Below are positions 16,188 to 23,578 of a stretch of 64,000 nucleotides of DNA, piece after piece (within the stretch, counting starts at the first letter, position 1; each line of letters opens with the position of its first letter). The notes under the pieces are model-generated. The model was not told the origin of the DNA. It did not search any database and saw only the letters and a list, made by a program, of their open reading frames with translations. Made by a program: the position numbers and the translations under genes. The stretch lies in the NCBI GenBank assembly GCA_963839745.1, contig CAWIWC010000014.1:124001-188000 (forward strand), in the 5' to 3' direction. The DNA comes from JAIBJN01 sp963839745. Its GTDB lineage: Bacteria; Actinomycetota; Thermoleophilia; Gaiellales; Gaiellaceae.

Positions 16188-17136
16188 CCTCGACGGCCCT
16201 GTCCGGGGTCAGACCCCGGACGTGCCCGATCCGGCCGTGGAGGGGTTCCTCGCCCTGCTCGCGGCCCGCCGCGCGCCGCGCACGGTCGACGCCTACCGGC
16301 GCGACCTCGCCGACCTGACGGCCTATCTCGGCCGGGCCCCGACGACGGCGGGGCCCGACGACATCGAGGGCTGGCTGGCCGACCTGCGCGGCCGGGGTCA
16401 GGCACCGAGCTCGATCGCGCGCCGGGCCGCCGCGGCCCGCTCCTTCTACCGGCATCTCGTCGCGCTGGGCATGAGGAGCGACAACCCTGCCGCCGACGTC
16501 GACCTGCCGCGGAGGCGCCAAAAGCTGCCGCGCTCGCTCTCGCTCGGCGAGGTCGAGCGACTGATCGACGCTGCCAACGCGACGACGCCCCGCAGCCTGC
16601 GCGACCGGGCCCTCGTCGAGCTCCTCTACGGCGGCGGGCTCCGCGTAAGCGAGGCGGTCGGGCTGGAGCGCGGCGGCGTCGACCTCGAGAACCGCACCGT
16701 GCGCTGCGTGGGGAAGGGCGACAAGGAGCGCGTCGTCCCCCTCGGCGGCGAGGCGGTCGAAGCCCTCAGGCGCTACCTCGCGCGCGGCCGCCCGTACCTC
16801 GACAGGCGGCACCGCCCGGAGCTCTTCCTCAACGCGCAGGGCGGCGGGCTCACCCGCGCCGGCGCCTTCCTGATCGTCCGGCGCCTGGCCGCGAAGGCCG
16901 GGCTCGACCCGGAGCGCATCCATCCGCATCTCCTCCGCCACTCGTTCGCCACCCATCTCCTCGAGGGGGGTGCGGACCTACGCAGCGTCCAGGAGATGCT
17001 CGGGCACGCCGACCTCGGGACGACCGAGATCTACACCCATGTTTCGGATCGACGGCGACGCGATATGTACTTCAAGGCGCACCCACATGCGCGCCGCGGG
17101 CGCGCACGGAGCGATCGTGGAGAGCATCAGCCCTGA
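16168..17136 (+). CDS. xerD: Tyrosine recombinase XerD
   Basis: 322-residue tyrosine recombinase, partner of the preceding XerC. Catalytic residues are all present: Arg159 (GGGLRVSEA), Lys183 (GKGDKER), His254-Arg257 (HPHLLRHSF), His280 (LGH) and Tyr289 (EIYTHV). The N-terminus before the core-binding domain (from about residue 22) is unusual: codons 12-18 fall in a 21-bp perfect palindrome, which looks like an inserted repeat read in frame. Start GTG 16168 lies inside the end of xerC, so the pair is translationally coupled. Tandem overlapping xerC-xerD is uncommon; these genes are usually unlinked. Confidence 0.88.
   Translation: MPTRAPDLDGPVRGQTPDVPDPAVEGFLALLAARRAPRTVDAYRRDLADLTAYLGRAPTTAGPDDIEGWLADLRGRGQAPSSIARRAAAARSFYRHLVALGMRSDNPAADVDLPRRRQKLPRSLSLGEVERLIDAANATTPRSLRDRALVELLYGGGLRVSEAVGLERGGVDLENRTVRCVGKGDKERVVPLGGEAVEALRRYLARGRPYLDRRHRPELFLNAQGGGLTRAGAFLIVRRLAAKAGLDPERIHPHLLRHSFATHLLEGGADLRSVQEMLGHADLGTTEIYTHVSDRRRRDMYFKAHPHARRGRARSDRGEHQP
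16201..16221. repeat. 21-bp perfect palindrome inside the xerD 5' coding region
   Basis: GTCCGGGGTC (16201-16210) and GACCCCGGAC (16212-16221) flank one base. It adds a GPVRGQTPDVP-type linker to XerD without breaking the frame. REP-like element, hairpin affecting xerD translation, or recombinase site are all possible; only one copy is seen in the window. Confidence 0.7.
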
Positions 17137-17284
17137 CCTGTTCGGCACCCTGGCCCTCGTCGGAGGACTCGGCGTGCTGCTCGTCTCGCTGGCACAGCGG
17201 TACTCGCTGCTCGAGCAGCGCCGAGAGGCGCGCTGCCCGGCGTGCGGCGTCATTCGCCGCCGCGGCACCTGCAGCTGCAACTAG
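17117..17284 (+). CDS. Small membrane protein with C-terminal cysteine knuckle
   Basis: 55-residue protein, function unknown. GTG 17117 starts 20 bp before the xerD stop. One transmembrane segment (LFGTLALVGGLGVLLVSLAQ) is followed by a basic stretch and a Cys-rich tail RCPACGVIRRRGTCSCN with CxxC and CxC pairs suited to a small zinc site. Too short for confident homology, but codon use is biased like its neighbours and it is spaced like the last gene of the xerC-xerD operon. Confidence 0.55.
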   Translation: MESISPDLFGTLALVGGLGVLLVSLAQRYSLLEQRREARCPACGVIRRRGTCSCN

Positions 17285-17289
17285 GCCAG

Positions 17290-17802
17290 CTAGGCCGGCG
17301 AGCCGACCTCGGCGACCTCGCTGAGGCGTCCGCTCCTGACGTCGTAGACCCAGCCGGAGATCTCCAGCGAGTCCGGGAGGTGCGGCGACTCGCGAATCGC
17401 GTTCAGGCTCGACCGCACGGCCTCGTCGGGGTCGGGGAACGGCCGGAAGTCGATGTCAGTCGCGTCCGAGCCCGCCTCCTCGCGAAGCTTCGCGTGCAGG
17501 TGTTCGTTCGTGAAGGTGAGCATCCGGCAGTCGGTGTGGGCGATCACCGCGACCTCCTCGGTGCCCAGGAGCCAGTGGGAGATGATCAGCGAGCGGATCG
17601 CGTCCTCGGTGACGAGGCCGCCCGCGTTGCGGATCACGTTCGCGTCACCCTCCTCGAGGCCGAGGAACTTGGCTGGGTCGAGGCGTGCGTCCATGCACGT
17701 CACGATCGCGAGCCGTCGCCCGGGAGGCATGGGCAGGTCGCCCTTCCCAAACCTGTCCGCGTAGATCTCGTTCGCAGCCTGCAGGATGTCGCGCTCCGGC
17801 AT
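17290..17802 (-). CDS. Beta-class carbonic anhydrase
   Basis: 170-residue zinc enzyme interconverting CO2 and bicarbonate; bicarbonate would supply the biotin carboxylases in this window. Zinc ligands and dyad are clear: Cys36, Asp38 and Arg40 (VTCMDAR), His89 and Cys92 (AHTDC). VIRNAGGLVTEDAIRSL is the standard substrate-pocket block. It is closest in layout to the short mycobacterial Rv1284-type enzymes. The residue after Cys92 is Arg where Gly is usual. ATG 17802 is preceded by AAAGGGGGAACC. It converges with the small Cys protein (5-bp gap). Confidence 0.92.
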   Translation of the reverse strand: MPERDILQAANEIYADRFGKGDLPMPPGRRLAIVTCMDARLDPAKFLGLEEGDANVIRNAGGLVTEDAIRSLIISHWLLGTEEVAVIAHTDCRMLTFTNEHLHAKLREEAGSDATDIDFRPFPDPDEAVRSSLNAIRESPHLPDSLEISGWVYDVRSGRLSEVAEVGSPA

Positions 17803-17820
17803 GGTTCCCCCTTTGCGGCA

Positions 17821-17859
17821 CTTCAGTTATTGAAGGAGCGCAAGCTTTACAAACTGAAG
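17821..17859. promoter_or_regulatory. Inverted repeat upstream of carbonic anhydrase
   Basis: CTTCAGTT (17821-17828) and AACTGAAG (17852-17859) form an 8-bp inverted repeat in an AT-richer patch between the carbonic anhydrase start and the HEAT-protein stop. A minus-strand TTGACG lies just upstream near 17871. It may be a regulator site; no specific factor can be named. Confidence 0.4.
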
Positions 17860-17892
17860 CGATCCGCGTCAAGCCGCTAGCGCCCCTGGCGT

Positions 17893-18384
17893 CTAGCGCT
17901 CGCGCTCGGAGGCCCGTTTCTTCAGCACGCGGTGGACTCCGGCCGCGGCGGCGCGGAGGTCCTTGTCGTCCGCCTCCTCCGCCATGTGGGCGAGGAGCGT
18001 GATCGTGTCGGCCTGGGGAGAGCCGTTCTTGAGCGAGAGGATCGCGAGCCGGCGAACGGCCGCGTTGGGGTCCTCGTTCGCGAGCGAGTGCAGCGTGCCG
18101 CGCCTGGCGTTCACGAGCCCTGGATGGTCACGCGAGAGCAGCTCGAGCGAGAGCAGCGCCGAGCCGCGCGCGGCAGGGCTCGTGTCCTCGAGCCCGCGGC
18201 GCAGGAGCTCGGTCTTCTGGTTGAAACGGAGCTGGCCGATCGCCCGGTAGGCCAGCGCGCGCTCGCGGTAGTCCTGGCTGCGTGCGGCCGCCTCGAGGTC
18301 GTCGTCGACCGCGCGGCGGATGTCGGCGAGCGCCCGCTCGTCGGTGACTTCGGCGGCACGGCCCACGGCCTCGGCGAGCGTCAC
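17893..18384 (-). CDS. HEAT-repeat-like helical protein coupled to citrate synthase
   Basis: 163-residue, almost entirely helical protein. Repeated helix pairs with DEDPNAAVRRLAILSL-type signatures (SPAARGSALLSLELLS; NEDPNAAVRRLAILSLKNG; DKDLRAAAAGVHRVL) mark three or more HEAT-like repeats. It starts with GTG 18384, sharing bases with the citrate synthase stop (GTGA). HEAT proteins are scaffolds; coupling to citA suggests a structural or regulatory partner, but no function is established. The C-terminus is basic (KKRASERER). Confidence 0.75.
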   Translation of the reverse strand: MTLAEAVGRAAEVTDERALADIRRAVDDDLEAAARSQDYRERALAYRAIGQLRFNQKTELLRRGLEDTSPAARGSALLSLELLSRDHPGLVNARRGTLHSLANEDPNAAVRRLAILSLKNGSPQADTITLLAHMAEEADDKDLRAAAAGVHRVLKKRASERER

Positions 18385-19457
18385 GCGAGCGTGCGGGCGG
18401 CGGGGCCGACGTAGGTCGCCGAGGGGCGGAAGAGCTTCCCGGTCCGCTTCTGCTCGAGGATGTGCGCCGACCAGCCGGCGACGCGAGAGCAGGCGAACAT
18501 CGCCGGCGCGAGCGGCGGCGGGATCTCGGCGATGTCGAGCACGACGGCCGAGTAGTACTCGACGTTCGTGGCGAGCACGCGCTCGGGGTGGCGCTCCTGG
18601 AGCGCCGCGAGCGCGGCCTGCTCGAGCTCCTCGGCCACCTCGACGTACGGCGACCCGAGCTCCTGCGCGGTGCGCTTGAGAAGCCTCGAGCGCGGGTCCT
18701 CGGCGCGGTAGACGCGGTGCCCGAAGCCCATGATCCGCTTCCCGCTCGCGAGGGCGTCGCGCACCCAGCCCTCGGCGTCGCCGTGGGCGGCGACCTCCTC
18801 GAGCATCGGCTTGACGTACGCCGGGGCGCCGCCGTGCAGCGGGCCCGAGAGCGCGCCGACGGCCGCGGAGAGACTGGCTCCGCAGTCCGCACCGGTCGAG
18901 GCGACCACGCGCGCGGTGAAGGTTGATGCGTTCAAGCCGTGCTCGGCCGTGCAGATCCAGTAGGTGTCGATCGCCTTGGCGTGCCGCGGATCGGCCTCGC
19001 CGCGCCAGCGCAGGAGGAACGTCTCGGCGGCGGTGGAGCCCTGCGCGACGACCTCGTCGGGCACGACGTCGTTCTTGCCGTCGGCGATGCGGGCGGAGCG
19101 GGCCACGATCGACATCATCTGCGCCGACAGGCGGCCGAGATCTTCGCGCGCCTGCTCGTCGGAGATCTCGTTCAGCTTCCCGAGATCCCACTCGCCTGCG
19201 AGCCGCGCGGTCTCGGCCTGGAGGTCGGCGGGCGCGTGTCCGGTGAGGCGCGCCGGCTCGTACGGCTCCGGGTCGGGCATCTTCGAGTCCAGGTCGTCGT
19301 CGACGAGCAGGCCCCAGACGTTCTCATAGGGATAGCGGCCGACGAGGTCTTCGATGTCGACCCCGCGGTAGCGGAGCGACCCCCCTTCCCGGTCCGGCTC
19401 GGCGATCTCCGTCTCGACGGCGACGATGCCCTCGAGTCCTGGCTTGAAGTCGTTCAT
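18381..19457 (-). CDS. citA: Citrate synthase (actinobacterial CitA type)
   Basis: 358-residue citrate synthase condensing acetyl-CoA and oxaloacetate. LRYRGVDIEDLV at the N-terminus and the active-site histidines His173 (EHGLNASTF) and His247 (GFGHRVY) are present. The third catalytic position is Glu300 (TNVEYYSAV) where Gram-negative enzymes have Asp; this NVE form is also typical of mycobacterial CitA, as far as remembered. The C-terminal HILEQKRTGKLFRPSA block is typical. ATG 19457 is preferred to an upstream ATG at 19481 because GGGAAGGAG precedes it. A methylcitrate-synthase role cannot be excluded given the propionate genes. It is divergent from isocitrate dehydrogenase. Confidence 0.93.
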   Translation of the reverse strand: MNDFKPGLEGIVAVETEIAEPDREGGSLRYRGVDIEDLVGRYPYENVWGLLVDDDLDSKMPDPEPYEPARLTGHAPADLQAETARLAGEWDLGKLNEISDEQAREDLGRLSAQMMSIVARSARIADGKNDVVPDEVVAQGSTAAETFLLRWRGEADPRHAKAIDTYWICTAEHGLNASTFTARVVASTGADCGASLSAAVGALSGPLHGGAPAYVKPMLEEVAAHGDAEGWVRDALASGKRIMGFGHRVYRAEDPRSRLLKRTAQELGSPYVEVAEELEQAALAALQERHPERVLATNVEYYSAVVLDIAEIPPPLAPAMFACSRVAGWSAHILEQKRTGKLFRPSATYVGPAARTLA

Positions 19458-19530
19458 GGGCTCCTTCCCTGTCTGCGGCACGGTATCGGACGGCCGCCCG
19501 CCTCTGCGCCCTTAGAATGGGCCGCGGCCG

Positions 19531-20637
19531 ATGGCACACAGAGTCACGCTCATCCCTGGCGACGGGACGGGGCCCGAGATCGCCGAGGCGACTCGGCGCG
19601 TCCTCGACGCGACCGGTGTCGACTTCGACTGGGACGTCCAGCAGGCGGGCGCCGACGTGATGGACCAGCACGGCGGGAACCCGCTTCCCGACCACGTCCT
19701 CGAGTCCATCAAGCGCAACGGGGTCGCCATCAAGGGCCCGATCACGACCCCCGTCGGCACGGGCTTCCGCTCGGTCAACGTGGCCCTGCGCAAGAGCCTC
19801 GACCTCTACGGCCAGGTGCGGCCGTGCAAGAGCTATCCCGGCGTCCGCTCGCGCTACGACACGGTCGACCTCGTGGTCGTCCGCGAGAACACGGAGGACC
19901 TCTACGCCGGGATCGAGCTCGAGGACGGCACCGACGAGGCGCTCGAGCTGATCGCCTGGATCGAGCAGCACGGCCTGGGGCGGATCCGCGAGGGCTCCGG
20001 GATCTCGGTCAAGCCGATCTCGGTGACCGGCACGCGGCGCATCGTCGAGTTCGCCTTCGACTACGCGCGCAAGAACGGCCGCCGCAAGGTGACGGCCGTG
20101 CACAAGGCCAACATCATGAAGTTCACGGACGGGCTCTACCTCCGGGTCGCCCGCGAGGTCGCCGCCGAGAACGAGGACGTGGAGTTCGAGGACAAGATCG
20201 TCGACAACCTCTCGATGCAGCTCGTCCAGCGGCCTGAGGAATACGACGTGCTCGTCTGCCCCAACCTCTACGGCGACATCGTCTCCGACCTCTGCGCCGG
20301 CCTGATCGGCGGCCTCGGGCTCGCGCCCGGCGGCAACTTCGGCACGCACGCCGCCGTCTTCGAGCCGACCCACGGCTCGGCGCCCAAGTACACGGGTCAG
20401 AACAAGGTGAACCCGATGGCGATGATGCTCTCCGGGGTGATGATGCTCCGGCACCTCGAGGAGCGCGACGCCGCGGACCGCCTCGAGACCGCCATCGCCG
20501 AGGTCATCGCCGAAGGGGCGCAGGTCACCTACGACATGAAGCCGACCCGCGACGACCCGACCGCGGTCGGGACGAGCGAGGTCGCCGACGCCATTATCGA
20601 TGCCGTGCAAAATGCTGCGCATTTTCCACGGGTGTGA
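19531..20637 (+). CDS. icd: Isocitrate dehydrogenase (NAD type, isopropylmalate dehydrogenase superfamily)
   Basis: 368-residue decarboxylating dehydrogenase. LIPGDGTGPEI opens the fold; the substrate loop GPITTPVGTGFRSVNVALRK has the serine/arginine pattern of NAD-linked isocitrate dehydrogenases, and RENTEDLYAGIE, KANIMKFTDGLY, NLYGDIVSDL and PTHGSAPKYTGQNKVNP follow in order. The adenine-binding region lacks the Lys/Tyr pair of NADP enzymes, so NAD is the likelier cofactor. A TAGAAT box at 19513-19518 lies 12 bp before the ATG. It forms a TCA group with mdh downstream and citA divergently. Confidence 0.9.
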   Translation: MAHRVTLIPGDGTGPEIAEATRRVLDATGVDFDWDVQQAGADVMDQHGGNPLPDHVLESIKRNGVAIKGPITTPVGTGFRSVNVALRKSLDLYGQVRPCKSYPGVRSRYDTVDLVVVRENTEDLYAGIELEDGTDEALELIAWIEQHGLGRIREGSGISVKPISVTGTRRIVEFAFDYARKNGRRKVTAVHKANIMKFTDGLYLRVAREVAAENEDVEFEDKIVDNLSMQLVQRPEEYDVLVCPNLYGDIVSDLCAGLIGGLGLAPGGNFGTHAAVFEPTHGSAPKYTGQNKVNPMAMMLSGVMMLRHLEERDAADRLETAIAEVIAEGAQVTYDMKPTRDDPTAVGTSEVADAIIDAVQNAAHFPRV

Positions 20638-20679
20638 ACTTTTGTCCCGTCGCTTCGCTCGGGAGGATGGAATAAGAAC

Positions 20680-21603
20680 ATGAGACGCAAGGTGACAGTG
20701 GTCGGTGCCGGCAACGTCGGCGCCACCGCCGCGCAGGAGATCGCCAGGCGCGACTACGCGGACGTCGTGCTGGTCGACATCAAGGAAGGGCTGCCGCAGG
20801 GCAAGGCTCTCGACATCGACCAGGCCGCGTCGGTGCTCGGCTACGAGCCCTCCGTCGTCGGCTCGAACGGCTACGAGGAGACCAAGGGCTCCGACGTGGT
20901 CGTCGTCACGGCCGGGGTCCCGCGCACCGGCGAGATGAGCCGCGACGACCTGGTGACGATCAACGAGGGCATCGTCGGCTCGGTCACCCGCGAGGTCGGC
21001 GAGTATTCGCCCGACGCGATCCTGATCGTCGTCTCGAACCCGCTCGACGCCATGTGCCACGTGGCCAAGAACGTCTCCGGCTGGCCGCGCGAGCGGGTCT
21101 TCGGGATGGCCGGCATCCTCGACACCGCGCGCTTCAGCGCCTTCATCGCCATGGAGACCGGCGCCTCGATCAAGGACGTGACCGCGATGGTGCTCGGCGG
21201 CCACGGCGACCAGATGGTGCCCGTGGTCTCGGCGACGACCGTCGGCGGCGTCCCGCTCACGAAGCTCGTCTCGGCGGACAGGATCGAGGCGATGGTCGAG
21301 CGCACCCGCAAGGGCGGCGGCGAGATCGTGAAGCTCCTCGGCACCTCGGCCTGGTACGCGCCCGGCGCCGCGGCGGCGCAGATGGTCGACTCGATCGTGC
21401 TCGACCAGAAGCGCGTCCTCCCGTGCACCGCGCTGCTCCAGGGCGAGTACGGCATCGACGACCTCTACATGGGCGTGCCCGTGAAGCTCGGCGCCGGCGG
21501 GATCGAGGAGATCTTCGAGCTCGACCTCACGGACGACGAGCGGGCAGCGCTCGTCGAGTCCGCGGCGGCCGTCCGCGAGGTCGTCTCCGTCCTCGCCGGG
21601 TAG
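20680..21603 (+). CDS. mdh: Malate dehydrogenase (LDH-like type)
   Basis: 307-residue NAD-dependent malate dehydrogenase. Rossmann motif VVGAGNVGATAA, NAD-selective Asp in LVDIKEG, substrate loop GVPRTGEMSRDDL with Arg at the specificity position (malate rather than lactate), VSNPLDAM, catalytic His in LGGHGDQMVP. Length and layout match the LDH-like MDH of actinobacteria and Chloroflexi. ATG 20680 is preceded by GGGAGGATGG. It lies 42 bp after icd and is probably co-transcribed. Confidence 0.95.
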   Translation: MRRKVTVVGAGNVGATAAQEIARRDYADVVLVDIKEGLPQGKALDIDQAASVLGYEPSVVGSNGYEETKGSDVVVVTAGVPRTGEMSRDDLVTINEGIVGSVTREVGEYSPDAILIVVSNPLDAMCHVAKNVSGWPRERVFGMAGILDTARFSAFIAMETGASIKDVTAMVLGGHGDQMVPVVSATTVGGVPLTKLVSADRIEAMVERTRKGGGEIVKLLGTSAWYAPGAAAAQMVDSIVLDQKRVLPCTALLQGEYGIDDLYMGVPVKLGAGGIEEIFELDLTDDERAALVESAAAVREVVSVLAG

Positions 21604-21651
21604 CGGCGGCGATTGCCGCCCGGCTTCGGGCGGCAGGGCTACGATCGCTGG

Positions 21652-22638
21652 ATGATGCGCCGCCTCGCGTACGTCCTCGCCGGCCTCACGGTCGTCGTGG
21701 TCACGGGCCTCGTGCTCACCCTCATCCCCTCGAACCACTACATCGTCCTCCCCGACAGGGCACGGCCGACGGACCCGCTCGTCCGCATTCCCGGCGAGGA
21801 GTCCCAGGACGAGGAGGACATCTACATGGTCGACGTCCGCATCGGGCGCGCCAACCTGCTCGAGCGGCTCTTCCCCAGTATCCGGGAGGGCGCCGACCTC
21901 CTGCCCGAGCGGGCGATCAACCCGGAGGGCGTCAGCGACCGGCAGCGCCGCCAGTCGAGCCTCAACGACATGTCTCGCTCACAGCTCGTCGCGATCACCG
22001 TCGCGCTCCGCGAGCTCGGACGTGAGGTCGAGGTGAGCGGGGACGGCGCCGAGGTCGTGCTCGTGCAGCCGGGCTCCCCGGCGGAGGGGGTGCTGCAGGT
22101 CGGAGACGTGATCGTCGAGGCCGAGGGCGAGGAGATCGAGTCGATCGACGACCTCCGCCGGGCTCTCGACGACGTCGAGCCCGGCCAAGATGTCGAGCTC
22201 ACGGTCCAGCGCGGAGAGGAGCGCGTCGACCTCACGTCGGCGACGCAGGCCTCCCCGGACGAGCCGGACCGTGCCGTGATGGGCGTCCAGGTGCAGGACG
22301 CGCTCGACTTCGAGTTCCCCGTGGACATCGAGATCGACGCCGGCGCCATCGGCGGGCCGTCCGCCGGGCTGGCGTTCGCGCTCGACATCGTGGACGAACT
22401 GGGAGAGGACATCGACCGCGGCCGCAAGATCGTGGCGACGGGCGAGCTGACGATCGACGGAGAGGTCCTGCCGATCGGGGGCGTGAAGCAGAAGGCCATC
22501 GGCGCGCGCGAGGCGGGCGCCGACATCTTCCTCGTCCCGGACGCGAACTACGAGGACGCGCGCAAGGCAGTCGACGACCTCGAGATCATCCCCGTCTCCA
22601 CGTTCGACGAGGCGTTGTCCGTTCTGGCAGCAAATTAG
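21652..22638 (+). CDS. Membrane-anchored PDZ-Lon (S16) protease, YlbL-like
   Basis: 328-residue protease. After one N-terminal membrane helix (RLAYVLAGLTVVVVTGLVL) comes an extracytoplasmic region, a PDZ domain (about residues 145-205; VQPGSPAEGVLQVGDVIVE) and a Lon-type catalytic domain with the Ser in IGGPSAGLAFAL and Lys in GGVKQKAIGAREAGA. The Ser-Lys dyad is intact. The start is set at ATG 21652 (a TTG at 21613 is less likely). YlbL-family proteases process membrane or exported proteins; in Bacillus subtilis one degrades the cell-division inhibitor YneA. It follows mdh by 48 bp. Confidence 0.88.
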   Translation: MMRRLAYVLAGLTVVVVTGLVLTLIPSNHYIVLPDRARPTDPLVRIPGEESQDEEDIYMVDVRIGRANLLERLFPSIREGADLLPERAINPEGVSDRQRRQSSLNDMSRSQLVAITVALRELGREVEVSGDGAEVVLVQPGSPAEGVLQVGDVIVEAEGEEIESIDDLRRALDDVEPGQDVELTVQRGEERVDLTSATQASPDEPDRAVMGVQVQDALDFEFPVDIEIDAGAIGGPSAGLAFALDIVDELGEDIDRGRKIVATGELTIDGEVLPIGGVKQKAIGAREAGADIFLVPDANYEDARKAVDDLEIIPVSTFDEALSVLAAN

Positions 22639-22748
22639 TTGCCCGCACGGTCAACGCTTTGCAAGAACCTTCCGGAAATAGCGTGTTTTTCGTCGCGGCA
22701 ACGCTTACCCCCGAGGCGGCGAAAGCCTAAGATGGTCGTCCCCGGACG

Positions 22749-22925
22749 ATGGCGAAAAGGCGGAAAAATACCTGCAACGACTGCTATTTCCGCCAAGCCG
22801 GGCTCTGCGCGCTGACGGAGGGGCCCTGCCCGACGTTTCGGTCGGCGAAGGCTCCCCGGCTCGAGCCGCCCGAGCAGGCGCGACTGATCGCACGGCCCGC
22901 GCTCCGCGCCCACGCGGCCGCTTAG
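22749..22925 (+). CDS. Cysteine-containing micropeptide
   Basis: 58-residue basic protein, unknown function. Four cysteines lie in the first half: NTCNDCYF, GLCAL and GPCP (CxxC, then C and C), a pattern fitting a small zinc or Fe-S site, followed by a Pro/Arg/Ala tail. ATG 22749 lies about 110 bp after the protease gene, behind an AT-rich stretch (22640-22700) that could hold its promoter. Its last 3 bp overlap the stop of the convergent cupin gene. Coding status is supported by the ordered cysteines but not proven. Confidence 0.5.
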   Translation: MAKRRKNTCNDCYFRQAGLCALTEGPCPTFRSAKAPRLEPPEQARLIARPALRAHAAA

Positions 22926-23578
22926 ACGTCGGGCCGCGTCGGGAAGCCGTCCTCCTCTCGGATCGAGTCGAGGTCGGAGTCGCCGCTCGCCCAGCCCGCC
23001 ACCTGCGGGTCGAGCTCCGCGGAACGGATGAGGTGCGCGAGCGCGTCCACCCGGCGCCCGGCAAGGGCCTCGAAACAGGCGAGGTTGTAGAGAACGTTGG
23101 GGTTGTCCGGATGCCGCTCGAGGGCGCGGGCCATGATCGCGGTCGCCCCCTCGTAATCCTTCGCCGTGTAGAGCGGCAGCGCCTCGAGCCATGAATCCCA
23201 CGGCGAGGCCATGAAGGCCTCACCGCGCGTCCCTCCGACGACGAGGACGGTGGTGTCGGGCTCGGCGGCCGTCGCCGCACGGCGAGTGGCGGGGTCGGGG
23301 ACGAAGACGAAGGTGCCCGGAGGCCCATCCAGCTCGTCTCCATCGACGATGAAGCGTGCGTGGCCTGTGAGGACGAGGTACAGCTCCTCGTGGTGGCCCG
23401 CACCGGCGCCGAGCTCGTCGTGCTCCTCGATGACCTGGCCGCCCGCTTCGCGTGCGGCGTAAGCGTTGATGCCGAAGGAGCCGATCCCGAGCGGGGCCCG
23501 CACCGGGATCGTGACGGCCTCGCCGTCGAAGCGCTCGAGGTCGTCCAGGTGGGCGGTGCGGTACCCGGGGCCGTTCAC
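22922..23578 (-). CDS. Cupin-TPR fusion protein
   Basis: 218-residue protein with two modules. Residues 25-120 form a cupin barrel (VIEEHDEL, GHHEELYLVLTGHARFIVDGDE, GTFVFVPDPATRRA), with candidate metal ligands His-His-Glu. Residues 130-205 hold a short TPR segment (YEGATAIMARALERHPDNPNVLYNLACFEAL in two repeats). It starts with GTG 23578, overlapping the aminotransferase stop (GTGA). Coupling to the aminotransferase suggests a sensor or scaffold for amino-acid metabolism; no known role. Confidence 0.75.
   Translation of the reverse strand: MNGPGYRTAHLDDLERFDGEAVTIPVRAPLGIGSFGINAYAAREAGGQVIEEHDELGAGAGHHEELYLVLTGHARFIVDGDELDGPPGTFVFVPDPATRRAATAAEPDTTVLVVGGTRGEAFMASPWDSWLEALPLYTAKDYEGATAIMARALERHPDNPNVLYNLACFEALAGRRVDALAHLIRSAELDPQVAGWASGDSDLDSIREEDGFPTRPDV

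Noticed and set aside
15339..17136. The Xer recombinases as integrase of the tRNA-Sec segment
   Set aside because: They lie 41 kb away outside the repeats and look like housekeeping XerC/D.
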